DNA of 64,000 bases, from NCBI RefSeq assembly GCF_007971025.1, contig NZ_CP042436.1, positions 1,116,001-1,180,000 of the forward strand. Direction: 5' to 3'. The notes under the pieces were generated by a model. The model was not told where the DNA came from. It saw only the letters and a program-made list of their open reading frames with translations, and made no database searches. Source of the DNA: Mucilaginibacter ginsenosidivorans (GTDB lineage Bacteria > Bacteroidota > Bacteroidia > Sphingobacteriales > Sphingobacteriaceae). Below are positions 50,027 to 58,155 of this stretch, piece after piece (position 1 is the first letter of the stretch; each line of letters starts with the position of its first letter). The translations under genes were made by a program, and so were the position numbers.

Positions 50027-51013
50027 TTATTGATAATTAAAGGCCTCGATAGTGGTCCTGATCCCCTCCTTAAAGCCAATCAATGGTTTATACCCTAATA
50101 TGTTGCCGGCCTTATCAATGTTAGCCAGGCTATGCCGCACATCACCTTTCTGGCTTTCGCGGTAAAAAGGATCAATTTGCACGCCTAAAACATTAGTGAT
50201 TTCCTGCCAAAGCTGGTTTAGCGATGTCTGGCTCCCACACGCGATATTATATACGCTGTCCTCTGCAGGGACATTTTCTACAAAAAAGGCTTTAATATTG
50301 GCCTGTACCGCATTTTCCACAAAGGTAAAGTCCCTTGTTTGTTCGCCGTCGCCGTTGATCATAGGCGCCTTGCGCGATTTAGCAGCCAGGATAAATTTTG
50401 GTATGGCCGCTGCGTATTCGCTTTCCGGACTTTGTCCGGGGCCAAAAATATTGAAGTAACGCAGCCCGATAGATTGTAACCCGTAAACCCTCGAAAATAA
50501 GTCGGCATATAACTCGTTGACATATTTAGTTACTGCATACGGTGAAAGGGGTTTCCCGATTCGCTCTTCGATTTTGGGAAGTTCCTGGCTGCTGCCGTAA
50601 GTAGAAGACGATGCGGCATAAATAAAGCGCCTGATATGGCCACTATCCTTAACCGCATAGATCATATTCAGAAAGCCTGAAATGTTGACCGCGTTGGTAG
50701 TAACCGGATCGTTTATTGAACGGGGAACCGAGCCCAAAGCAGCCTGGTGTGTTACATAGTCTATCCCGGCGATCGCTTTCTTACAAATTTCAATATCCCT
50801 GATGTCCCCCTCCATCAATTCAAACGCGGGGTTATCAAAAAAAGGCTCAATATTACGGCGGTAACCGGTCAGGAAATTATCGAGTACGCGCACCTTACCG
50901 GCATTATATTTCAGTAAATATTTCACCAGGTTCGAGCCGATGAATCCTGCTCCGCCTGTTACCAGGAAACTGTACCGGCTTAAATCTGTATCATGGTATT
51001 GGTTCTCATACAT
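50027..51013 (-). CDS. NAD-dependent nucleotide-sugar epimerase (extended SDR, UDP-GlcNAc 4-epimerase-like)
   Basis: A 328-aa protein. FLVTGGAGFIGSNLVKYLLK is the NAD-binding motif, YAASSSTYGSSQELPKIEER and LSPYAVTKYVNELYADLFSR provide the Ser and Tyr-x-x-x-Lys, and RYFNIFGPGQSP, GDGEQTRDFTFVENAV are typical of UDP-GlcNAc/GalNAc (WbpP-like) epimerases. It would supply a nucleotide sugar for the EPS. Confidence 0.88.
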   Translation of the reverse strand: MYENQYHDTDLSRYSFLVTGGAGFIGSNLVKYLLKYNAGKVRVLDNFLTGYRRNIEPFFDNPAFELMEGDIRDIEICKKAIAGIDYVTHQAALGSVPRSINDPVTTNAVNISGFLNMIYAVKDSGHIRRFIYAASSSTYGSSQELPKIEERIGKPLSPYAVTKYVNELYADLFSRVYGLQSIGLRYFNIFGPGQSPESEYAAAIPKFILAAKSRKAPMINGDGEQTRDFTFVENAVQANIKAFFVENVPAEDSVYNIACGSQTSLNQLWQEITNVLGVQIDPFYRESQKGDVRHSLANIDKAGNILGYKPLIGFKEGIRTTIEAFNYQ

Positions 51014-51039
51014 AGAGGTAGGTTTTTCACAGATAAAGT

Positions 51040-52029
51040 TTATTTTTTTAATAATTCGTCTACACCAAGCAGTACGGTCATAAATAGTAACCCAATCAAA
51101 GTAGTGATGGACATGTGCCTGATAAGGCTATCCTTCTGCGGTACCAGGGGCAGGTCGGTTTCGTCTATTACTCTGTATAACGGCGTTTCCTTTTGCAGGT
51201 TAACCTTTGCTATCTCCAGGTTGCGCATCACCTCAATGTACGCCGCATCATAGGCCGCTGCTTTTGCCTGGTTGAACATAGACCCCGAGCGCTGAACGGT
51301 AATAGCGGGGTTAAGGTCGTAAGTACGGTCATTCATCGAGGCTGTGGAGGAGAAGATGCCGCTGAGCACGTTTGCCAGGCTATCGGCTTCGTGCTGTAAA
51401 AGTTTTACACCCGAAGCAAAAACCTTTGTCTTGGTCTCAATAAAATACCTGGAGGTTTCGTCCAATAAAACCTTAGCTGTATAATAAGTAATATCGGAAT
51501 TGGTGGACGTAACGCTGATAATATAAATGATCAGCTTTTTATCTTTTTTAAATACAATAAAGGATTTTTCGACAAAACTGATTATTTGCTGGTACAGCAT
51601 TTTCTGGGCAGGCGAGAACTTATCAAGGTCGTTTCCAAATGGGCCCACCGAGTTATATTGATCCTTAAATTGCTTGCGGGCGATGAGGTTGATCAGGGTT
51701 TGACGCGGCTTTGTATCTATTTCCGACAATAAGGCTGCGCCGATCAGTTTCCTCGATTTGAATAATTCGATAATGTTGTCACCCGAGAAAATATTATCAG
51801 GATTGCTGGATATGGCATCAAAGCCAAGTTGTGTTGCCAAATTATACAATCCGCTGTTCGGTCTTGGGTCCGTCGATAAAACGAAGCTTATATTAGATGT
51901 ATAAACGGGTAGTTTGCTTCGTATCCTGATATAACCGACGGCTGCACCTATAAGAGCAGCGATCAATAAGAAGTGCCATTTCTTAAGAACATTAGATATT
52001 ATACGGAGTATTTGTTCCTGGCTGAACAT
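51040..52029 (-). CDS. Wzz-type polysaccharide chain-length determinant/co-polymerase
   Basis: A 329-aa protein. Membrane segments lie at about 19-35 and near the C-terminus (ITTLIGLLFMTVLLGV). The periplasmic part between them has a coiled-coil-forming stretch around 200-270. The PLYRVIDETDLPLVPQKDSL section just before the second helix is the proline-rich Wzz/GumC signature. No C-terminal kinase domain is fused. It lies 28 bases after the Wza-like gene. Confidence 0.85.
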   Translation of the reverse strand: MFSQEQILRIISNVLKKWHFLLIAALIGAAVGYIRIRSKLPVYTSNISFVLSTDPRPNSGLYNLATQLGFDAISSNPDNIFSGDNIIELFKSRKLIGAALLSEIDTKPRQTLINLIARKQFKDQYNSVGPFGNDLDKFSPAQKMLYQQIISFVEKSFIVFKKDKKLIIYIISVTSTNSDITYYTAKVLLDETSRYFIETKTKVFASGVKLLQHEADSLANVLSGIFSSTASMNDRTYDLNPAITVQRSGSMFNQAKAAAYDAAYIEVMRNLEIAKVNLQKETPLYRVIDETDLPLVPQKDSLIRHMSITTLIGLLFMTVLLGVDELLKK

Positions 52030-52057
52030 ATGATGATTATTTACTTATGCCCTTATA

Positions 52058-54550
52058 CTATTTATGAATATTGGTGATCGTAATAATTACAAGCGACAGC
52101 AACGAAACAATGGTGGATGTAAGCCCTATTGTTTCGCCCGTGGTAAGCTCTCTTCTTATCTTTTTGTGCGGTACAATTATCTCGGCCCCTGTTTCAATTT
52201 TTGGATACGATCTGAACATTCCCAGGAACCCATTGCTTGTTTTGCTCACGTGCCCGTTTGGATATACCACATATATCTTTGACAATCGTGCATTCTCTGT
52301 TGTGCCCCCGGCCTGCGTCAGGTAATAATTTAACGACTCACTCTCGACAAAGCCTGTTTTAGTCGGCGAAAGCACTTCGCCGCTTATGCGCACCAGCGGA
52401 TCGACTTTTAAAACCTGTATGATATCCCCGTCCTGTAGGATATAATCGTCCAGTGAGCCCGGTGCCTTTAAAACCTGTTCAAGATCAATAGCGATCCGGT
52501 TGTTTGCCTTGCTATCTCCTTCAATGGCCTGTGTTGTGGTTGTGTCGCCCGTTTTTTGCTGTACCGTTTTGATACTTTGATCGTTTGCCAAGTCCGCATC
52601 TGTATTTTTCCGGGTCAAAAAAACTCCCTTTTTATAGGCAAGCGGTGATAACCCGCCCGCGCGTTTTATCAGGCTGCTGATACGTTCGTTTTTTAGCTCT
52701 ATCGTATACGTCCCCGGGAAAGTGACCTCTCCATTGATAGTGACCCGTTTCTGTTCGGTGTAACCGGGGTTACGTCTTACCGTAACTATATCATAAGGCT
52801 GCAAAACAAATTTGTCATTCTCTATTTCAAGCCCGTCGTGTATATTGACATTGTACACTTCAGCGATCGAATCAACACTTACATGAAGGCTTTGGTCCAC
52901 AATCCGCCTCCCAACTTCGATATTGAACGAACTGGCTGCGTCCGTTACTCCGCCGGCCATAAACAAAACATCTTTTAACGACAGATTTTGTTTAAATGCG
53001 TATTGCCCGGGCTTCCGTACCTCTCCTAAAATGGTTACTTTAGAATCGCTCCTGAAATCATTTTCAAAAGCGATGTGTATCGAATCGCGCTTAACAAGCG
53101 CAACGTCATTAATCCCATTCAACACACGGGATACATTAAACGTAATGTTCTCCTTTACGCCGTTTACGTGCGTGCGGGTCAGGGTTGCCCGCCCGGTAAA
53201 CACATTTTCCTGCAACCCCCCGGCGCGTTTTATCAAGCCGCTTATAGTCAAACCGGGCGTAAACTCAAACCCTCCGGGCCTGTAAACCGCTCCTGTAATA
53301 TTCACTTCGTTTTCAAAGCGGTTCAAGATAGAGCCAACCTCAAATTCGTCGCCGTTTTGCGGCTCATAAGTCGCATTCTCTGTTTTGGGCAGGTCCTTTA
53401 TTTTTCGCTCGATATCCGTAACCTGTTTAACTTTGATACTGGCTTTATAGGCACGTTCAGTAAACCCACCCGCAAAAAACAACAGGTCCTGCAACGTTTC
53501 CTTATCTTTCAATTCAAATATTCCCGGTCTTTTTACCTCACCCGATATCGTCACCCGCTCCTTATAGACAGGAAAATTTATAACGTCGTTCTCCTGCAGC
53601 GGAACGTTACCCTGCTGGTCGCCCCTTGTCAAAAACTGGTAAAGATCTATCGTCTTATAAACTTTGTTGTTTCGTATCAATTCTATGTTCCGGTACGAAT
53701 TGATGTCGCCCGGTCCGCCGCATAAAAACAGCGAGTTAAAAACCGTTGCCAGCGATGAAACTGTATAGTTGCCGGGTTTGGCAGCACCTATAATAGTTAT
53801 ATGTATACTTTTGATCCTGCTCAGGGTTATAACAAGTTTTGATTGCCCGCTTTTAAGAGATGGATAAGCACTTTGGCCCATCTTAGCCTGTATTCGCGAT
53901 GTAGCTTGTTCAACGGTCAGCCCTGCAACCGGGATCGTACCAACATGGGGCAAAAATATCGTTCCCTCGGGCTGTACCGTCACCCGGATATTAGTTTCCT
54001 GGTAGCCCGAGATATTGATCTGCAATTCGTCATCGGCCCCTAATATGTAATTGACGGGAGTGGCAATGCGCAGGTTGGGTTCAAACGATAACGACGCCGT
54101 AGTAAAAAGTGAGGCGCCAAATACTTCGGGGGTGATCCTTTGTTTCTGAAATGTAAGGTAATCATCCTTCTCCTGGTGCCGTTTAACCGAATCAACCGTA
54201 ACAGGATTTGAGGAATTACTTTGCGTGGCCCTGGCTGATGTTGTGCCAAGCAATCTTGCTTTTAGTTTTTGCCACTCAGCCGCCGGCATCCCTTTGCTTA
54301 ACGCGATTTGTTCGGCTTGGTCGTAGGATATGCCGCTTGCCGTTAACCTCGACCGGATAGTGGATACATCAGCGTCGGAAAGCTGATCTGCAGTGACCGT
54401 GGAAAGGCTGTATCCATTGAAAATATCCGGCGTTTGCGATGTGGCCATCTGCGCAGCCTGGGCCGCATGCTTTCCCTGGGCCAGGGAAACAGAAACATTG
54501 ATAGTTATACAAAAAAATAGCAGAGTTATTATTTTCCAATAGGTATGCAT
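52058..54550 (-). CDS. Wza-like outer membrane polysaccharide export protein with SLBB repeats
   Basis: An 830-aa protein. Residues 1-24 are a signal peptide (MHTYWKIITLLFFCITINVS). The Poly_export domain begins with NYILGADDELQINISGYQET. It is followed by at least five SLBB repeats, recognisable as VTISGEVKRPGIFELKDKET, VNITGAVYRPGGFEFTPGLT, VTILGEVRKPGQYAFKQNLS, VTINGEVTFPGTYTIELKNE and VRISGEVLSPTKTGFVESES. A C-terminal membrane helix closes the protein (TIVSLLSLVIITITNI). It forms the export channel of the EPS system and heads the minus-strand operon. Confidence 0.9.
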   Translation of the reverse strand: MHTYWKIITLLFFCITINVSVSLAQGKHAAQAAQMATSQTPDIFNGYSLSTVTADQLSDADVSTIRSRLTASGISYDQAEQIALSKGMPAAEWQKLKARLLGTTSARATQSNSSNPVTVDSVKRHQEKDDYLTFQKQRITPEVFGASLFTTASLSFEPNLRIATPVNYILGADDELQINISGYQETNIRVTVQPEGTIFLPHVGTIPVAGLTVEQATSRIQAKMGQSAYPSLKSGQSKLVITLSRIKSIHITIIGAAKPGNYTVSSLATVFNSLFLCGGPGDINSYRNIELIRNNKVYKTIDLYQFLTRGDQQGNVPLQENDVINFPVYKERVTISGEVKRPGIFELKDKETLQDLLFFAGGFTERAYKASIKVKQVTDIERKIKDLPKTENATYEPQNGDEFEVGSILNRFENEVNITGAVYRPGGFEFTPGLTISGLIKRAGGLQENVFTGRATLTRTHVNGVKENITFNVSRVLNGINDVALVKRDSIHIAFENDFRSDSKVTILGEVRKPGQYAFKQNLSLKDVLFMAGGVTDAASSFNIEVGRRIVDQSLHVSVDSIAEVYNVNIHDGLEIENDKFVLQPYDIVTVRRNPGYTEQKRVTINGEVTFPGTYTIELKNERISSLIKRAGGLSPLAYKKGVFLTRKNTDADLANDQSIKTVQQKTGDTTTTQAIEGDSKANNRIAIDLEQVLKAPGSLDDYILQDGDIIQVLKVDPLVRISGEVLSPTKTGFVESESLNYYLTQAGGTTENARLSKIYVVYPNGHVSKTSNGFLGMFRSYPKIETGAEIIVPHKKIRRELTTGETIGLTSTIVSLLSLVIITITNIHK

Positions 54551-54897
54551 TTGATATTTTAACAGCTTTAGGTGAAGTTTTTAAGGTTATAATGCATTTT
54601 GGCGACGAGATGTCTTCGCTCGCAGGCAGCAAAAACCGGTTTTATTTTTGCTTTACATGCTAAAGGAAATCATCGCTATTAACTATTGCATAAACACAAC
54701 ATTAATTATAGCTAAACTACATATTTTAATTTAAAAACCCTTTCTTTTGAATAACCGGCGTCTTTATTAAAAAATCCAATGTAAAAACGGCTGATTGCCA
54801 CAACATCATTTGACGCGTAAACAAGTATTATGTACTTTTATTTTTACGGGACATCTTCCCGTGTAAACATTTATCATCTAAATAATTCACAGATCAT
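54551..54897 (+). promoter_or_regulatory. Divergent intergenic region with a promoter for the ABC transporter
   Basis: A 347-base AT-rich gap. TTTG at 54809-54812, a 20-base gap and TACTTTTA at 54833-54840 resemble the TTTG-N20-TAnnTTTG promoters elsewhere in the window (7 of 8 in the -7 box). The start codon follows at 54898. I see no clear minus-strand promoter for the EPS operon and no small ORF. Confidence 0.5.
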
Positions 54898-56673
54898 TTG
54901 AGTTTCAAACGTAATTTCCTGGCTTTTTTACGGGATCTTAAACGATCGGTGGTATTGCTTTGGACAGTGGATAAAAAGGTAAGCCGCATCAGCATTTTGC
55001 TGCAGCTTTTCCAGGCCTTTCTTCCTATAGCATCGCTGTATTTTATGAAGAGCATGATAGAGGCTGTCCTACATCATTACGCCACCTTTTACCCCATTTT
55101 GCCCTTTATCGCGGGATACGCGCTTACGCAACTGATGATCGTGTGCATCAACCAGTACTCATCGTTTATCGATATTAAGCATCAGCATAAGATCACCGAT
55201 AAGTTATCGGGCGAAATATTACAAAAAGCTATTGAGGTGGATTACGAATACTACGAAAACCCATTGTACCATGATACCTTACATTTAGCCCAGCAGCAGG
55301 CCGCCTATAAAATACCGCAGGTGCTTAAAGACTTTAACGCCATGCTGGTCAACATACTGTCGCTGGCGTTCCTGGTAGGATTTTTCTTTACCATACATGC
55401 ATTGTTCGGGCTTTTTCTGATGGTTGTATTTATACCATTAGCAGTTACCAAATGGTATTCGGGTTTCAAATTGCTCCAATTGGAAAAAAAATTCGTGCCG
55501 ATGGAACGTGAAGCCAATTACCTGAACCAAACGCTGACCAGTGTAAACCCTGCCAAGGAAGTACGGGTATTTGGTTACGGGAACAGCTTCATAAAAAAAT
55601 TCATGAACATCCGGGCAATTATACACCATGAAAAAACCACGCTGCACGCTAAACTTACCTGGTATAATTTTTTAGCTGAAGCGGGCGAAGTGATCGCCAT
55701 GAGTTTTGTTTTTGCCCTGCTCGCCGAATATACGTGGGAAAAGATAATCACCTTAGGCGTGTTCGTTATTTACCTGCAGGGATTCCAGCGGTTGCAGGCA
55801 TCGTCTAAAGGTTTTCTACAGGCCCTTGTTCAGCTATTCCAGCAAAGACTTTTTTTACGGGACCTTTTCGCATTCTTAGACCTCAAAACATCAAAAGTGA
55901 ATACCAGCACGGCGCCATTCCCTCCTGCGGCAGCCGGCCTTAAGGTAACAAGCCTGTCGTTTGCTTACCCGGGTACAGGCAAATTAGTGCTCGACGGGAT
56001 ATCATTGGTGTGCAAACCCGGCAAGATCGTCGCATTGGTAGGCGAAAATGGTTCGGGAAAAACCACGTTGATAAAACTGCTGGCGCGTTTGTATGAAACG
56101 CAAACCGGCGATATTAAAATTAACGGCACCGATATAGATCAGATCGAATTGAATGCTTTCCGGAAGAAATCAGTGTTCCTGTTCCAGGATTTTGAAAAGT
56201 ATTTTTTAAGTATCGAAGACAATATAACGCTGGGGGATAACGACGGCGGTAAAATGGAAAAAGATGTAGAGCGGGCAGCCCAATTGGCGCAGGCGCATGA
56301 TTTTATTGTAAGACTAAGTAAAGGCTACAAAACCCGAATAGGCCGGTACTTTAAGGACAGCGAACAACTGAGCGGTGGCCAGTGGCAAAAGCTGGCGTTG
56401 TCAAGAATATTTTACCGCGACACGAACCTGGTGGTACTGGATGAGCCGACCAGCTCACTTGACCCTAATGCCGAATTCGAAGTGTTTGAGAACCTGAAAA
56501 ATAACCTGAAAGATCAAATGATAATTGTAGTGACCCACCGCTTATATAATTTGAAGATTGCCGATCACATTTACTTGCTGAAGGATGGCTGCATCAACCA
56601 GGAAGGTGATTTTGAAACCCTGGTTAAAGAAGATGGTGAGTTTAAAAAAATGTATTCGAGGCAAAAGCTTTGA
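54898..56673 (+). CDS. ABC exporter (fused membrane and ATPase domains)
   Basis: A 591-aa half-transporter starting at TTG (54898). Six membrane segments occupy about residues 20-310, with the coupling sequence EVDYEYYENPLYHDTLHLA. The ATPase has Walker A GENGSGKTT, signature LSGGQWQKLALS, Walker B LVVLDEPTSSLDP and a following His (VTHRLYNL). Such exporters accompany lasso and other peptide clusters as the D protein, or move lipid-linked saccharides. It lies after the EPS locus and 18 kb from the lasso genes, which contain no exporter of their own. The substrate is therefore open. Confidence 0.87.
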   Translation: MSFKRNFLAFLRDLKRSVVLLWTVDKKVSRISILLQLFQAFLPIASLYFMKSMIEAVLHHYATFYPILPFIAGYALTQLMIVCINQYSSFIDIKHQHKITDKLSGEILQKAIEVDYEYYENPLYHDTLHLAQQQAAYKIPQVLKDFNAMLVNILSLAFLVGFFFTIHALFGLFLMVVFIPLAVTKWYSGFKLLQLEKKFVPMEREANYLNQTLTSVNPAKEVRVFGYGNSFIKKFMNIRAIIHHEKTTLHAKLTWYNFLAEAGEVIAMSFVFALLAEYTWEKIITLGVFVIYLQGFQRLQASSKGFLQALVQLFQQRLFLRDLFAFLDLKTSKVNTSTAPFPPAAAGLKVTSLSFAYPGTGKLVLDGISLVCKPGKIVALVGENGSGKTTLIKLLARLYETQTGDIKINGTDIDQIELNAFRKKSVFLFQDFEKYFLSIEDNITLGDNDGGKMEKDVERAAQLAQAHDFIVRLSKGYKTRIGRYFKDSEQLSGGQWQKLALSRIFYRDTNLVVLDEPTSSLDPNAEFEVFENLKNNLKDQMIIVVTHRLYNLKIADHIYLLKDGCINQEGDFETLVKEDGEFKKMYSRQKL

Positions 56674-56770
56674 CGGTTTCCCGAGATCGATTCAAGAATA
56701 ATTTTTAATTGCCCCGAAGGCCGCCTATATTAGTTACCACACCGGCCCGTCATCATAATTCCGGATCATC

Positions 56771-57736
56771 ATGCCTCATCATACTTTGTCTGTTATTATT
56801 CCTACCAAAAACCGGCCCGAGTTGTTAAAAAGGGCTATGCTGTCTGTCGCTATACAGGATTATCCCGGCTTTGAGGTGTGTATAGTCGACAATAATAGCA
56901 GCCAAAAAACGAACGGGCAAACCAGGGAAATCGTCGGAGAATTTGAAAAGAATTACCCGGCCATAACATGGCGTTATATACACAGCAATAAAAAGTTTGC
57001 ATCGGGTGCACGGAACGACGGCATGGATGCTTCGTCGGGGGACCACATCATTTTTTTAGACGATGACGACGAATTGCTGGCTGATAGCATAAAAATACGG
57101 ATGAATAATATGCTTGCCGACCCCTGTCTTGCGTTGCTGTATTGCGGGGGTTATTCAAAAATATATCCGTATCCCTTCAAAATATACCGCTATTATCATT
57201 ACAATAAGGCCCTGCACACCGAAAGGTTATTGATGATGTCGTGCTCATCCATTATGATCAATAAAAAAATATTTGCGGCCAACCACCTCCGGTTTGACGA
57301 GGAGCAAAGCCGTATGGATGATTACGACCTGTGTAAAATGATAATCAGGCTGGGGCTTAAAGTAAGGTCGATACCCGAACCACTGGTGCTTATCCACCTT
57401 CATCCCGAAACAAGAATATCATCGCAGAAGGTTATAAATTACGATTTCAAAAATGCACTGATCAGGCGATGGGGGCCGGCTGAAGCAGATACTGTATTTC
57501 ACTACGCCGAGGCGGTAGCCATATGGCGCAAGTGCTTTGGAATTGAAGAGCAGTCGTTCGCGGAGATTAAAAAAGCCCTCCGAAACGACTTTAACCGGAG
57601 CCCTACTTTGGCATTCAGGCTGAAATTTATGATCGTAAGTATTAGTCCTTTTCTTTTTTTAACCCTTTATCACATTGCGCTTTTTATATCTCAATCTTAT
57701 AAAAACCGTATTGCTTATTCAGCGGAAAGAGCATAA
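56771..57736 (+). CDS. Glycosyltransferase family 2
   Basis: A 321-aa protein. LSVIIPTKNRPELLKRAMLS opens the GT-A fold, followed by FEVCIVDNNSSQKTNGQTREIV, SGARNDGMDASSGDHIIFLDDDDELL with the DxD metal site, and MDDYDLCKMIIRLGLKVRSI. One hydrophobic segment near the C-terminus (LKFMIVSISPFLFLTLYHIALFI) may anchor it to the membrane. It stands 97 bases after the ABC exporter gene. Confidence 0.87.
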   Translation: MPHHTLSVIIPTKNRPELLKRAMLSVAIQDYPGFEVCIVDNNSSQKTNGQTREIVGEFEKNYPAITWRYIHSNKKFASGARNDGMDASSGDHIIFLDDDDELLADSIKIRMNNMLADPCLALLYCGGYSKIYPYPFKIYRYYHYNKALHTERLLMMSCSSIMINKKIFAANHLRFDEEQSRMDDYDLCKMIIRLGLKVRSIPEPLVLIHLHPETRISSQKVINYDFKNALIRRWGPAEADTVFHYAEAVAIWRKCFGIEEQSFAEIKKALRNDFNRSPTLAFRLKFMIVSISPFLFLTLYHIALFISQSYKNRIAYSAERA

Positions 57737-57777
57737 TTACGCGGGCAGATAGAGGGGCTATTAAGTGTTGTTAACTT

Positions 57778-58122
57778 TTACAGGTGTCTAAAAAATTTCC
57801 GCACCACGAAATTAACGATGGTCTTTTCAATATTCTTTTTAAAGATCTTCGTGACAAGGAATATTACAAGGAATAAGACGAACACACAACCAAAGCCTGC
57901 CCAAAACGAGCCAAGTATATCCGAAAGATAAAAACCAAGCGTAAGGCTGGCAAAGCCAATGATGAAAAGGACGCAAATTATTTGTGCAACATCCGTTATG
58001 ATTTCTCCTGCAACAGACGAGCCTTTATCCAACGCCTCATATTTTGCCAGTTTGATACTGGTTTTTGCATACCCTTTTGCCTGGTCGATAACCGAAACCG
58101 GTCTTTTGTCTTTCTCTTCCAT
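57778..58122 (-). CDS. Small membrane protein of the phage-holin superfamily (holin-X/YqjE-like)
   Basis: A 114-aa protein with two central membrane segments (about 45-62 and 72-92) and a basic C-terminus. KRPVSVIDQAKGYAKTSIKLAKYEALDKGSSVAGEIITD is an amphipathic start typical of chromosomal holin-like/YqjE proteins. Despite the family name, there are no lysis genes nearby. Function is unknown. Confidence 0.75.
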   Translation of the reverse strand: MEEKDKRPVSVIDQAKGYAKTSIKLAKYEALDKGSSVAGEIITDVAQIICVLFIIGFASLTLGFYLSDILGSFWAGFGCVFVLFLVIFLVTKIFKKNIEKTIVNFVVRKFFRHL

Positions 58123-58155
58123 AACTTGGTTATTTTGAATTTATATACAAACTCG

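Noticed and set aside
57778..58122. Phage holin
   Set aside because: Chromosomal YqjE/holin-X-like proteins share this profile and there is no endolysin or phage context.
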